From: an uncultured Bacteroidales bacterium
GTDB taxonomy: Bacteria > Bacteroidota > Bacteroidia > Bacteroidales > Bacteroidaceae
Direction: 5' to 3'
Length of the DNA stretch: 64,000 bases
Assembly: GCA_902771725.1 (NCBI GenBank)
Contig: CACXXT010000002.1
Location: forward strand, 46,948 to 110,947
Made by a program: the position numbers and the translations under genes. The first letter of the stretch is position 1; each line of letters begins with the position of its first letter. A model generated the notes under the pieces. It saw only the letters and a program-made list of their open reading frames with translations, was not told the origin of the DNA and made no database searches. Of this stretch, positions 18,201-26,110 are shown piece by piece.

Positions 18201-18982
18201 TCTTCGCTGTAGTCACCGGGTTCGGTACCTGTGCGGTCGTCGAAAGCATCCTGATACTCCTTATACTTGTCATAGGTCTCATCCAGAGCTCTCCAAGCCT
18301 CTTCGTTCTCATCCAGCTGAACAGCGGGGAAGATGTTGAAGCGGGACATGTGGAAGTAACCACGTGAGCCATAACCGTCTGAACTATACATCTCTTCTCC
18401 ATAAAAACGGAGGTACTGGAATTCACCACGCGGGAAGACAGGGGACATCAAGGTTTCTGTGGCGCTGCCGAACGGAGTCTCGATTTCAGCGAGGATTTCT
18501 TCGCATTCCTCCTTGGTAGCGTTGGGGTCGTCTGTACCCATCACCGTCCAAAGGACAACGTGGTCGTTGTTAACGCCACTACGACGCTTGAAGACGAAGG
18601 CGATGAGGGTCTCGGGGTCGAGGTCATCGGTCATCATCACCTGCAGGTAGTGGGTTCCATTATCCTGGTTGCCATTGTGCCAGTTGGAGTGCCAGAAGTC
18701 CTGGGTGTTGCGGTTACCACCGTTAGCAGACAGGTACTCGTCGGGGCAAGCCTCGCCGAGCAGAGCCCACTCGGAACCTTCACCGGTGTCGGCGCAGGGG
18801 TTCAGTTCGCCTGCCTCGCCATAGAGCTGAGTCAGAGCGTCAGTAATCAGCGGGTTGTCCTGATCGACGGTAAATCCGCCCTTGGAGAGGGTGGTGAGGT
18901 CGATGTCGAAACCCTGAGCAAACGTATTCGAACTGAAGAACAGTCCAAATAGTGCTGCCAAAAGTACGTAAACTTTCTTCAT
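15215..18982 (-). CDS. Large exported protein with two discoidin-like modules and C-terminal tail
   Basis: The 1255-residue protein has a signal peptide (MKKVYVLLAALFGLFFSSNTFAQ). Two related modules of F5/8C (discoidin) character are seen at about residues 25-215, with DFWHSNWHNG and THYLQVMMTDDL, and about 540-700, with TYWHSVWSAS and RHYLQVELPEDF; both contain GTNDP or GTDDP and end in FKYIRFY or FQYLRFYGEE. Between and after them are helical stretches and beta-rich segments like those in the M60 protein. The C-terminus, KGAYIINGTKVIVK, is the shared tail. No catalytic motif is recognised, so a surface glycan- or protein-binding role is inference. The gene has its own -7 box and terminator. 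Confidence 0.75.
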   Translation of the reverse strand: MKKVYVLLAALFGLFFSSNTFAQGFDIDLTTLSKGGFTVDQDNPLITDALTQLYGEAGELNPCADTGEGSEWALLGEACPDEYLSANGGNRNTQDFWHSNWHNGNQDNGTHYLQVMMTDDLDPETLIAFVFKRRSGVNNDHVVLWTVMGTDDPNATKEECEEILAEIETPFGSATETLMSPVFPRGEFQYLRFYGEEMYSSDGYGSRGYFHMSRFNIFPAVQLDENEEAWRALDETYDKYKEYQDAFDDRTGTEPGDYSEEAVQAFMDVFEAYSALPTSATTEEILAVRDAFIATFDAIAPTKVPFTAKNLENGYYRIKAGMLYTNDGEDVEKYMGGSRADGKLWAKWFSPDFDSEEENIQALWKITAVTDTTFDVQSMYHKGRFTNVARSTNVEMSEESDSLMTFDAVATNHEEEISYVNIRLAGQPDAAANGFYLHQNNHGNGSGTGAILVGWYTTWDTYDGPKASEWYFEKVPDNEAQAIIDAYDDDEDIKKAEFIVMRDKAPGMIEIAKDVATVKLITDAAQMTSPFSQNDLGGGDGGNLRDGVLIDEKTNTYWHSVWSASEGNEVPEGRHYLQVELPEDFNAEQQIYMRFTRRDTNNNQITNWSFEGTNDPEAADGDCEVLATFESPWHSNNQTESYKSEPFDTQGFKYIRFYNDGNNAGSAFFHLSEIQLCYDVENPKSQYVALGDVAKNLEALIEEFADYDMEAFDIADYERLKPAYDAFVAKYVNPAALRDTIALAKNRLEKVVEGTNPGFWPAGSTTALNSTIASAKAYDEAGAYTPAKSNELLASFKSQLTTLDEAPNKIKEGKWYRIRFGNEDEFAKYGWGNVNQETGHISGTGNEADWRVVEEDTIGDIPVNEAIFGKYLAVAVRGLEQIDTNDDGTPYNANLVLPVTKETAAEGTYIFGDDLADLEDPDMALFRFVNIGDSAYAIQNKATGLFFTRPTTGGDVRLGIYPALYEQKVIGWGQNSFFAKSIQNTKLPPLHLAKSLNILTQWGGDTSGWGEYDYHRGAFYVEEVADVDANYTYGDFKMKLMPGDIYSRCYAVPVTFKNAEQAQLWGVASVERTPDADGATESVKVTLAKITEPTVPAGRPFFIVAAGDYNPDAEDEDAVFIDCSFKLDLITQPQNTNYLKGVFDGGAIQQKFITAGVGHEEEALKFYDKGTSISDNRAYITDIDEEAGSFWRKASIEIEFNASLEDGIQAAVKNVSRMGGIYTIDGRFVGNGNLNSISNMPKGAYIINGTKVIVK

Positions 18983-19066
18983 ACTTTAGATTAATTAAAA
19001 AGGGTTAGTAATAATAAAGATTAAAATTTCTCGCGTATTTGGTCACGTTTTGCAACGTTTCGGCTG

Positions 19067-19074
19067 CAAATATA
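19067..19074 (-). promoter_or_regulatory. -7 box for the 1255-residue surface protein gene
   Basis: The minus strand reads TATATTTG, a match to TAnnTTTG, about 85 bases before the ATG at 18982. No convincing -33 box is seen, partly because the terminator-like hairpin of the next gene lies there. Confidence 0.6.
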
Positions 19075-19091
19075 AAGCTAAACCCCGAAAT

Positions 19092-19130
19092 GTTTAACGC
19101 CCCATGTGTTAAAATCACGGGGCGTTAAAC
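19092..19130. terminator. Terminator-like hairpin downstream of the DUF4954 gene
   Basis: GTTTAACGCCCC (19092-19103) and GGGGCGTTAAAC (19119-19130) form a perfect 12-bp stem with a 15-base loop, flanked on the plus side by TTTTTT. It follows the minus-strand stop at 19152. The T-run lies on the plus-strand side, so its strength for the minus-strand transcript is uncertain. Confidence 0.6.
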
Positions 19131-19151
19131 TTTTTTAACTAAACAAAACCT

Positions 19152-21146
19152 TTAAAGGGCTTCCAGCAATGCAATGATGCGGTCGCCGAGTGCGCTTTTG
19201 CGCTCTATGTGAGCCTGCACTTCGGTGACGAACGGATTTGTCTCGAATTCGCCGCGAACTTGCTCGAAGTCTGCCTCGATAGTGCGCCGGCTGGCACCGT
19301 CGAATCCGAAGCCGGTGCGGGCAGAGAGGGAGAACTCCTTCTTGGCGTCGGCGTAGAGCATCTGGTCGAGATCCACAACGCTCTTCTTCCACTGACGGAC
19401 GATGAGGATGAGATCTTCGATGGTGATGCGGTCGTCGGTGAGCTGGTAGTATTCGAGCATCTTCTCATAGGCCCAGGTCCACTCGAGCTCGTAATAGTCG
19501 GCATGGAGGGCGCGCAGGGCGGCGTCGAACTCTGCCTGGCTGTTGCACCGTCCGGCTTCAACGTCATTGAGGAGGCTCTTGACGAGTTCCTTCGGCGCAA
19601 TGAGTCCTGCCAGATCCACCCACTGTCCGAGTCCTTTCTTGGTAGTAGGCTTGATACCTTCGAGCACGGTCTCTACACTGGAACAGTCGATTTTCTCCAG
19701 ACGGGAGATAAGGCTGTTGCCGAGGAATTTCTCGATACCGATACGGTAGAGCTGTTGGCCGCGATGCAGCGAACTGTTGGAAATCTTGGCACTCTGGTAG
19801 GCATAAACGTCGCTGGTCGGACCCGAGAGCTGTTCGAGCTCGCTCAGGATCTGCAGACCGTGGAACATCTTGTCAAGGGTGTAGGGCGAGAGGAGGTTGA
19901 AGTTCACTGCATCCAGACGCCCTTCCTTGGCGCGGCGGTCGCGCTTGGGCCACTTCTGCGCATCGCGCACGGTGCCCACACTGCGGAGATTCACGGCAGG
20001 AGCGAGGTAGGTCTCACCGTTCTTCTCGATAAGGTACGAGAAGGGAAGCAGGGACGTGTCGGGGTGCGAGGTGTGGCGACCCATCACGAGCGAGAAAGCT
20101 CCGATACGGGCAGGCCAGAGGATGTAGGAGTCGCTGGAGGTCTTGGCACCACGCTCCATGGCGCCCTGATGGATGGGGCCGAGCTTGTACATATGGTTGC
20201 TCTGGTTCGAGCCGGAACCGGCGTTCATGAACGAGAAGAGACCGGCTATGAGCAAGGTGCTCTTGTGGTGGGTGACGGTGAAGGGTCCTGCGAAGATGGC
20301 ACAGGCCTCACCGTTCTCTTCCTGGCAATTGCAGAAGAAGAGGCTGTCGGAAGCGGAGTAGCTGTGACCGAGGGTGCAGGCCTGACCTACATAGACACGT
20401 GTCAGGGTGGTGCAGTCCTCCACGACGGAACCGTCCTGGATAATGAAATCGTCGGCGATGACTCCGTAGCCGATGTGAATAGGTGCCTCGCGGCGGCTGT
20501 TGAGGGTTCCGTTCTTCAGGCGACCGGCACCTTCGACCTTCGCGTACGCGCCCACGTACAAATTTTTAATATAGCCGGTGTCAACAATCATCGAGTGGTG
20601 ACGGATGGTGCCTCGCATGGAGGTCTGCTCGGCCGTGCGCTGGGCAGCGAACTGCTTCAGCTTGTCGACGAGCAGTGGACGATGGCGGTAGAAGGCCTCG
20701 AGGTAAGCTTCGTGAGCGGTGAGACGGTCGTGGATAGTGACCTCGCGCCCACCCGTTTCGTTGAGGACGGCAACTTCGACTCCGTTGCCGAAGCTGCTGG
20801 GGCCGTCGCAGAGGATGATGTCCACGTTCTCGATGAAGCAGTCGTTCTCGATATCGTAGTTGGCGATGTAGTTCTTGATGTTCTCGATGCAGCAGTCATC
20901 ACCGATGGTGACGTTGTGGAGGGTGGAGTGGAAGAGTCCCGAGTGTTTGTGCATGCCTCCAGGCAGTTCGAAGCTCTTCTGGAAACGACCCAGGCGAATC
21001 TCTCCCGAGAAACGTGTGGCACGAATGTATTTCAAGCTGGCTTCGTCGGTGATGTAGACGGTAGTCCAGTCCTCAGCAGAGCACCCTTGCTCTTGGAGTT
21101 TGACGACCTCTTGAGGCGTCAGTTGTCTTGTCGTGATGGATTCCAT
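19152..21146 (-). CDS. DUF4954 family protein with left-handed beta-helix
   Basis: The 664-residue cytoplasmic protein has a central region (about 70-400) of hexapeptide-like turns such as VTIGDDCCIENI, IGYGVIADDFIIQDGSVVEDC and VGQACTLGHSYSASDSLFFCN, typical of left-handed beta-helices in sugar acyl- and nucleotidyltransferases. The run FSFMNAGSGSNQSNHMYKLGPIHQGAMERG is characteristic of the widely conserved Bacteroidales DUF4954 family. The C-terminal 200 residues are helical. The enzymatic role is not established; a sugar-nucleotide-related function is inferred from the fold. It is monocistronic, with a TAnnTTTG box just upstream. Confidence 0.85.
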   Translation of the reverse strand: MESITTRQLTPQEVVKLQEQGCSAEDWTTVYITDEASLKYIRATRFSGEIRLGRFQKSFELPGGMHKHSGLFHSTLHNVTIGDDCCIENIKNYIANYDIENDCFIENVDIILCDGPSSFGNGVEVAVLNETGGREVTIHDRLTAHEAYLEAFYRHRPLLVDKLKQFAAQRTAEQTSMRGTIRHHSMIVDTGYIKNLYVGAYAKVEGAGRLKNGTLNSRREAPIHIGYGVIADDFIIQDGSVVEDCTTLTRVYVGQACTLGHSYSASDSLFFCNCQEENGEACAIFAGPFTVTHHKSTLLIAGLFSFMNAGSGSNQSNHMYKLGPIHQGAMERGAKTSSDSYILWPARIGAFSLVMGRHTSHPDTSLLPFSYLIEKNGETYLAPAVNLRSVGTVRDAQKWPKRDRRAKEGRLDAVNFNLLSPYTLDKMFHGLQILSELEQLSGPTSDVYAYQSAKISNSSLHRGQQLYRIGIEKFLGNSLISRLEKIDCSSVETVLEGIKPTTKKGLGQWVDLAGLIAPKELVKSLLNDVEAGRCNSQAEFDAALRALHADYYELEWTWAYEKMLEYYQLTDDRITIEDLILIVRQWKKSVVDLDQMLYADAKKEFSLSARTGFGFDGASRRTIEADFEQVRGEFETNPFVTEVQAHIERKSALGDRIIALLEAL

Positions 21147-21174
21147 AATTTCGTTTTGTAAGGGATTTCGGGCG

Positions 21175-21182
21175 CAAAAGTA
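21175..21182 (-). promoter_or_regulatory. -7 box for the DUF4954 gene
   Basis: The minus strand reads TACTTTTG, 28 bases before the ATG at 21146. It is divergent from the plus-strand promoter at 21203-21232, so the two start regions are almost back to back. Confidence 0.65.
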
Positions 21183-21202
21183 CAGAAATTAGGTGAAATT
21201 CA

Positions 21203-21232
21203 TTGCACTTTGACAACTTTTTCTTACTTTTG
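21203..21232 (+). promoter_or_regulatory. Promoter of the methyltransferase-like gene
   Basis: TTG at 21203-21205 and TACTTTTG at 21225-21232 are spaced by 19 bases, fitting the Bacteroidota -33/-7 pattern, 27 bases before the ATG at 21260. Confidence 0.7.
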
Positions 21233-21259
21233 CGGCGAAAAAAGCAGTATTTTTGATTT

Positions 21260-21823
21260 ATGCGACTCTTTAGAAGGCCTTGGATTTGGTTGTCACGATT
21301 CCGTAAGCGCAAGGGCTACGGGGTGCATTCTCCCTTCGCCTACTCGTTCATTCGGGGGGTGGTGCTGGAGACATCTGCGTACTACGCCTACTCGGAGCTG
21401 GCGGGATTGCACCCTTGGTGGGTGAGGTGGTTCCGGCTGTATCCCATGGAATGCAGGCAACTGCTGTTCCGGCTGGCAAATTTCGCGGAACCGAAGCGGG
21501 TGGCGCTATTGACGGATGACGAGGCCACGAAGCAGTATATCCAGGCGGCGGTGCCAAGGGCAGAGTTCGTGCCGGAAGAGGGGAAAGCGGAGTTCGTGCT
21601 GGTGGGAGAGGGAAGGCTGGAAGAAGCGGTAGCGGTGGCAAAAAAGATGCCGGAGGAAGGAATGCTGGTGTGCGAGGGGATTCATGGAAGCCGGAGAGCC
21701 AGAGAGATCTGGCGAGCCATCCAGCAGTCGCCGCACACGGGGGTGACTTTTGACCTCTACACCTACGGCGTCGCTTTCTTTAATCCCAAACTGCACAAGC
21801 AGCACTACAAGGTGAACTTTTGA
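21260..21823 (+). CDS. Degenerate SAM-methyltransferase-like protein
   Basis: The 187-residue protein begins with RFRKRKGYGVHSPFAYSFIR, the N-terminal hallmark of a Bacteroidota class I methyltransferase family, and ends with VTFDLYTYGVAFFNPKLHKQHYKVNF, its usual C-terminal strand pair. Between them the expected SAM-binding loop (E-x-G-x-G) is absent; the middle reads RVALLTDDEATKQYI instead, and the protein is shorter than usual family members as I know them. It may therefore be non-catalytic or a scaffold remnant. The frame is intact and has its own promoter. It is convergent with the opine-dehydrogenase operon, whose stop lies 31 bases away. Confidence 0.6.
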   Translation: MRLFRRPWIWLSRFRKRKGYGVHSPFAYSFIRGVVLETSAYYAYSELAGLHPWWVRWFRLYPMECRQLLFRLANFAEPKRVALLTDDEATKQYIQAAVPRAEFVPEEGKAEFVLVGEGRLEEAVAVAKKMPEEGMLVCEGIHGSRRAREIWRAIQQSPHTGVTFDLYTYGVAFFNPKLHKQHYKVNF

Positions 21824-21854
21824 ATATCGCCCTAAAAGCAGCACGAGCATTCGC

Positions 21855-22856
21855 CTAAGCCGATACGGCCTTTTGCATTCCCCATGCAAATACTTCATCA
21901 ACACGGGGACAAGGCAGGTTGTGGTCGTGAAGGAGCTGCCGGATAAAACGGAGACCAAAGGGAAAGTCCTCGGTGAAGTAGCGGCTCGTGAAATCGGGGA
22001 CGTAGCCGCCGGGAGTCTGCTTCATGGGAGCGAGGATACCGTGGAAGGCGGTGATGCTGCGGATCTTACGGGTGAGAGAGGGAACGTCTGTGGATTCGTA
22101 GTAAGTGAGCAACGATGGAACTGCTGCCTCGCTGATGCCTAAGAGGCGGGTGAGGGACATCAGTTCCTCGTCCATACCCAGAATGCACGCGGAAGCTTCA
22201 TCGGTCCATTCGTCATAAAAGCGGATGGGGTTAGGTATGGCTTCGCCATGCCAGTTGCGCCAAAGGGTGAACAGGCGGCCGGTGTGAAGTATGGGGTTGC
22301 TGTTGGTGAGGCTGGCTTCATAGAAACTGTTGAGGCGGCGCAGGGGGGTGCGGAAGAGGGATTCCAACTGAGGGAGGAGCTCCGGGCTGTCGTGTTCTAC
22401 GGCTATGCTGAGTTCAGGTTTGTAGCCCATCAGACGGGCACGATGACCATATACCTCCACCCGGGAGATGAACGGCACTCGCTGGAAACCAAAGAGGGGT
22501 TGCCCGGCAGGCAGGAGGTCGTGGGCCAGAAAGAAGAAACCCGTACTCGAAACCACGGAACCCACAGCTGTGGTGGCAGACAGCCACGGACGGATGGCTT
22601 GCAAAGAGGGTTCGATAGCGAAACCGGGCAGGCACAGCAGGACGACGTCAGACTGCGGGATGACGTCTTCAGGACGGGCGCTGACTTGGTTCAGACGTCC
22701 CTGAAAACAGTGGCCGTCAGGATCCGTGACTTCAACCGTCGAAGCCCAGGCTTCAGGTTTCCGGGTGAGCAGGCTCACGGTTACCGACTCTTGTGCGGCG
22801 AAGAAACCCGCACAGACCGTGGCGAGGTTGCCACCTCCACAGATGCAGATATTCAT
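21855..22856 (-). CDS. NAD/NADP octopine-dehydrogenase-like oxidoreductase
   Basis: ATG at 22856 is chosen over the longer frame because it begins MNICICGGGNLATVCAGFFA, a Rossmann nucleotide-binding loop right at the N-terminus, and because it overlaps the upstream stop as ATGA, implying translational coupling. The 333-residue protein fits the opine/octopine dehydrogenase family, which reductively joins a 2-keto acid to an amine using NAD(P)H. The C-terminal helical domain begins near NSNPILHTGRLFTLWRNW, whose HxxR-like segment is typical of the family. It is the last gene of an operon with the transposase-like fusion and the nucleotidyltransferase-aminotransferase. The substrate is unknown; a role in making an amine-bearing glycan substituent is inferred from context. 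Confidence 0.75.
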   Translation of the reverse strand: MNICICGGGNLATVCAGFFAAQESVTVSLLTRKPEAWASTVEVTDPDGHCFQGRLNQVSARPEDVIPQSDVVLLCLPGFAIEPSLQAIRPWLSATTAVGSVVSSTGFFFLAHDLLPAGQPLFGFQRVPFISRVEVYGHRARLMGYKPELSIAVEHDSPELLPQLESLFRTPLRRLNSFYEASLTNSNPILHTGRLFTLWRNWHGEAIPNPIRFYDEWTDEASACILGMDEELMSLTRLLGISEAAVPSLLTYYESTDVPSLTRKIRSITAFHGILAPMKQTPGGYVPDFTSRYFTEDFPFGLRFIRQLLHDHNLPCPRVDEVFAWGMQKAVSA

Positions 22857-24217
22857 GGTGTCTCTGGTTTTTGTAGTGAGGAATAGTTCAAGATGCGGGT
22901 GTCTGTGGCAATACAAACATCACGGGCAAGGTCATTAAGGGTATGAAAGCGCTCGTAGTCCGAATTGGCATCGAGCGACCAGGGTGCGAGAATCAACAGC
23001 CTTCCCTCGGCACAAGCATAAAAGCGGCTTTGCTGAGGTTTCCAGAACTCGGTAATCGGTTCTTTCTGCAAAAGGATGAGAGGCAGACCGGCGGCCAAGG
23101 CTGCGGAAACGACTCCCTGCTCGCCCTTGGAGATTCCTGGGGTAACAAGGACAGCGCCTTCCTCGGCGAGGCGGAGCAGGCGGGCACGCTCGGCAGCATA
23201 CTCCTGAGTGAGGTGGGTCGGTGTGCCTTGGGCGTCCTTCCGATGGAAGAAGACTTGGACCTTATCGGGGTTCTTCAGGAGGAAGAGGTTGCCGAAGGCG
23301 GCGTATTCGCGGTCGTGAATCCATAGGTGAAGGCGGCGCTGCATGACATTTGGGCACTCGCGGCGGATGATTGCGCGAAGGGGGTTCTCGTCCATATAGC
23401 GGCGGATGTTATCCAGCATTCCTTCGCGCTTGATGATGCGGTCGTGGTAGCCGTCCTCGAAAAGGAGGGGATAGGAGGCCCAGTGGGCCGGGTAGCGCCC
23501 GCCTGCGGGGGAGGGGGCGCCTGATGGGGAACTCCCGCCTTCGGGGAACCCCTCAGGCACCACGGCCTCAAACGGGGAGGAAGCGGCGGGAAGGGAAGCG
23601 GGATTGGCAGTGGTCGCGGCAGCGGTGCCTGAGGGATTCCCCGAAGGAACCAACGAGGAAGCGGGAGCGGCAGTGGTCGGGGCAGCGGTGCCTGAGGGAT
23701 TCCCCGAAGGGTCCAGCAAGGAAGCAGCGGCGGTGGTCGCGGCAGCGGTGCCTGAGGGATTCCCCGAAGGGCAAAGCCCCCCTTGAATCCCCCGCTCCTC
23801 ATCCATCAATCGCCACCAAGCCCGGGAGCACCCCGCCTTGAAGCCCCCTAGGACAGCTCCCAGGTGCTTCCCTTTAGGGAGGGGTGCATCAACCCTTAGC
23901 AACAGGTGGATATGATCGGGCATCATAGCCACGCGCCACACCTTCACCATCGGATAGTGCTCGGTTATCTTGGGCACCTCTTCTTCGAGAATGCGTTTCC
24001 CCAACGGCGAGAAAACCAGCCTGGGTGCATCGTAACTCCCACGAGAAGCCTTCGAAAATCCCTCGAGATGCCCAAAGAGGGAACGGCGCCCGGCGGTAAC
24101 CATAGTCATCATGTAGATACCTTCCTGGCTATAGTCATGCCACAGAGCCCGACGATGCTGCTGGCGCTTTACCTCGGCAGGAATCCATCCCTGCACCTGC
24201 ATTTCTTCCTTGGTCAT
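22853..24217 (-). CDS. REP-associated transposase-like (Y1 HUH) protein fused to a Rossmann-like C-terminal domain
   Basis: ATG at 24217 (AAGGA upstream) is preferred to the in-frame TTG at 24247, giving 454 residues. Residues 1-145 and 233-290 look like the split halves of a RAYT/IS200-type Y1 domain: the HUH motif is DHIH (His102, His104) and the candidate nucleophile is Tyr274 in RRYMDENPLR. The two halves are separated by residues about 147-232, a low-complexity insert (PSGNPSGTAA repeated) encoded by REP-like repeats. Residues about 305-454 form a different domain, with AVLVTPGISKGEQGVV and GRLLILAPW, resembling the DprA/LOG-type Rossmann fold. The gene sits in an operon between the aminotransferase fusion and the opine dehydrogenase. 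Confidence 0.75.
   Translation of the reverse strand: MTKEEMQVQGWIPAEVKRQQHRRALWHDYSQEGIYMMTMVTAGRRSLFGHLEGFSKASRGSYDAPRLVFSPLGKRILEEEVPKITEHYPMVKVWRVAMMPDHIHLLLRVDAPLPKGKHLGAVLGGFKAGCSRAWWRLMDEERGIQGGLCPSGNPSGTAAATTAAASLLDPSGNPSGTAAPTTAAPASSLVPSGNPSGTAAATTANPASLPAASSPFEAVVPEGFPEGGSSPSGAPSPAGGRYPAHWASYPLLFEDGYHDRIIKREGMLDNIRRYMDENPLRAIIRRECPNVMQRRLHLWIHDREYAAFGNLFLLKNPDKVQVFFHRKDAQGTPTHLTQEYAAERARLLRLAEEGAVLVTPGISKGEQGVVSAALAAGLPLILLQKEPITEFWKPQQSRFYACAEGRLLILAPWSLDANSDYERFHTLNDLARDVCIATDTRILNYSSLQKPETP
23538..23770. repeat. REP/BIME-like array inside the transposase-like gene
   Basis: A 25-base core occurs in direct orientation at 23623-23647, 23686-23710 and 23746-23770, and once inverted at 23538-23562 with 23 of 25 bases matching. 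Within each core CCT/AGG and GGGA/TCCC are symmetric, making a small imperfect palindrome. The direct copies sit inside larger 42-base repeats with a period of 60-63 bases, which keeps the reading frame. Confidence 0.85.
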
Positions 24218-24247
24218 CTTGCGTTCCTTATTGTACAAGACCTCCAA

Positions 24248-26065
24248 TCATTCTACTTCCAAGGCGCGCAGAGCCCGGAGGAGGCGGTCGTTGTCGGCCG
24301 TGTCGCGCACAGCAATGCGAACGTAGTGCTTGCCGGCGAAAGCTTTCTTATAGCCACAATCCTTGATGAGGATGTTATCGCGCTTGATGAGGAGGATGGC
24401 GAGTTCGGCCGAAGTGAAGCGGTCGGTGACCTCACAGAGGAAATAGTTGGCCTCCGAGGGAATAACCCGCAAGAAGGAAATGCGCCGCAACTCAGCCTCG
24501 AAGCGGTCACGCTCCTCACGGAAGAGACGGCAGGCGCGGTGATAGTCCGCCTCGTACTTGCCGTAGATCTGCATGTAGTATTCGCCGAAGGAATTGATGT
24601 TCCAGATACTTACCTCGTGGCGGATAGTACGGATGAGTTCGCCGTCCGCCGAGGCCAGCACGCCGAGGCGCAAGCCTGGTACGCCGTAGCTCTTGGAAAT
24701 GCTCTTCATGACGATAAGCGACGGATGGGCACGCAGGAGGTCATCGCTGAGCAGGGTACCATCGGGGTAGCAGCGAGCGAAGTCCACGAAGGACTCGTCC
24801 ACGAGAAGCCGCACACCCTGCTGTTCGCACCACGAAAGCAGACGCAACACTTCAGCTCTTGGGATATAGTTACCGCTGGGGTTGTCGGGATTAATCAACA
24901 GGAGCATCGCCAGCGACTTGTCGGCGTAGAACTCCATGAGGTCATCGGCAGTGTAGGCGAAGTCCGCGTTGGCTGGAGTGTAGATGACCAAATCGGCAGA
25001 CTCCTTGCGGTTGGGATATTCCTCAAAAGTGGGATAGACGACACCGAGCCTCCCCGGGGTCTGCTCCATAACCACTTTGATCAGTTCGGCTGCACCGTTG
25101 CCGGGCACCACAAGGTCGGGAGCCAAACCCAAGTACTTGCCCGCCAGGAGGGAGTTCACCGCCATACCGGAGGGGTACTGAGTCAGGAGGGCATCGAAAC
25201 TCGCCATCAGCTCCGCCTTCAGCCTGGCAGAGGGGAAATAAGGGTTCACAAGGTAGTTGAAATCAAGCATCCCCGGGAAACGCCAGAAACCGCCGAAGCG
25301 GCGGGAGTAGGAGCGCCAGAGATCTTCGCCCTCAGCAAAGAGCGTTTCGGCAATGTCCAGATCCTGAATGTCATCTATTTCATACCAGTGCTCATCGCCG
25401 ATGGGCAGTGCCTTCAACTCCGTGCGGTCGAGGAAGGTCAGCACACGCAGCACCTGTTCGTAGTACTCGTTGTCGCCTACGGTGCGCATATATACCTCCA
25501 GGAACGGCACATACTTCGTCCGCAAGAAATCGCGGCTGAATTTGTAGACATTTACCGTCTTGTAGTACTGGTCGCGCTCCTCGTAATGGAAACTGCTCTT
25601 AGGCACAAAGCTGGTGATGCAGAGGTCTTCATCCAGGCGCACCATGGTGCCGTCCATCCACGACTGATACTTCGCCACGAGAGCCAGGTTCGGCCATGGA
25701 TTGTCCAACAGCAGGGGGAATAGGCGTTCGTCGAGGATGAGGTCGCTCTCGATGAGCAGCGTATCGTCCTCCATCAGTTGCTGGCGCGCCAAGGCAAGTG
25801 AATAGATATTATTCGTGCGGTCGTAGAGTTCGTTCTCCACGTACTCGATATTCAAGTCGGGGTAGCGGTCAGCGATATGCCGGCGCAGGCCATCGCCCTG
25901 ATAACCGACAACAATGACCACCCGGGTGAGAGGCAACGCCTGCAACTGAGTGAGCATACGGTCGATGAGGCGAACTCCACCGACTTCAATCATGCACTTG
26001 GTCTGGTTACGGGTGAGTTCGCCCAGTCGGCGCCCCATCCCCGCGGCAAGGATTATCGCTTGCAT
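24248..26065 (-). CDS. Bifunctional sugar-type nucleotidyltransferase / PLP-dependent aminotransferase
   Basis: The 605-residue protein has two domains. Residues 1-245 are a nucleotidyltransferase of the sugar-1-phosphate/phosphocholine-cytidylyltransferase type, with LAAGMGRRLGELTRNQTKCM at 6-25 and acidic metal sites near ESDLILD. Residues about 250-605 are a fold-type I aminotransferase or decarboxylase close to histidinol-phosphate aminotransferase and CobD, with LLINPDNPSGNYIP, DESFVDFA and PLP lysine K458 in SISKSYGVPGLRLG. Such fusions suggest that an amino-alcohol or amino-acid-derived phosphate is made and activated by one polypeptide. The neighbouring opine dehydrogenase and divergent LicD gene point to a nucleotide-activated amine for surface glycan decoration. 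The exact substrate cannot be read. Confidence 0.8.
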   Translation of the reverse strand: MQAIILAAGMGRRLGELTRNQTKCMIEVGGVRLIDRMLTQLQALPLTRVVIVVGYQGDGLRRHIADRYPDLNIEYVENELYDRTNNIYSLALARQQLMEDDTLLIESDLILDERLFPLLLDNPWPNLALVAKYQSWMDGTMVRLDEDLCITSFVPKSSFHYEERDQYYKTVNVYKFSRDFLRTKYVPFLEVYMRTVGDNEYYEQVLRVLTFLDRTELKALPIGDEHWYEIDDIQDLDIAETLFAEGEDLWRSYSRRFGGFWRFPGMLDFNYLVNPYFPSARLKAELMASFDALLTQYPSGMAVNSLLAGKYLGLAPDLVVPGNGAAELIKVVMEQTPGRLGVVYPTFEEYPNRKESADLVIYTPANADFAYTADDLMEFYADKSLAMLLLINPDNPSGNYIPRAEVLRLLSWCEQQGVRLLVDESFVDFARCYPDGTLLSDDLLRAHPSLIVMKSISKSYGVPGLRLGVLASADGELIRTIRHEVSIWNINSFGEYYMQIYGKYEADYHRACRLFREERDRFEAELRRISFLRVIPSEANYFLCEVTDRFTSAELAILLIKRDNILIKDCGYKKAFAGKHYVRIAVRDTADNDRLLRALRALEVE

Positions 26066-26096
26066 AATTCCTGAGGGTTTCTATGGTTTCTGGGTG

Positions 26097-26104
26097 CAAA
26101 GATA
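26097..26104 (-). promoter_or_regulatory. -7 box of the nucleotidyltransferase-aminotransferase operon
   Basis: The minus strand reads TATCTTTG, 31 bases before the ATG at 26065. Six bases upstream of it ends a heptamer array (26111-26138) that occupies the usual -33 position. Confidence 0.7.
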
Positions 26105-26110
26105 CGGAAA

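Noticed and set aside
23538..23770. CRISPR-like repeat array in the transposase-like gene
   Set aside because: Only three direct copies with similar, not unique, spacers, in-frame with a protein, and no cas genes nearby.
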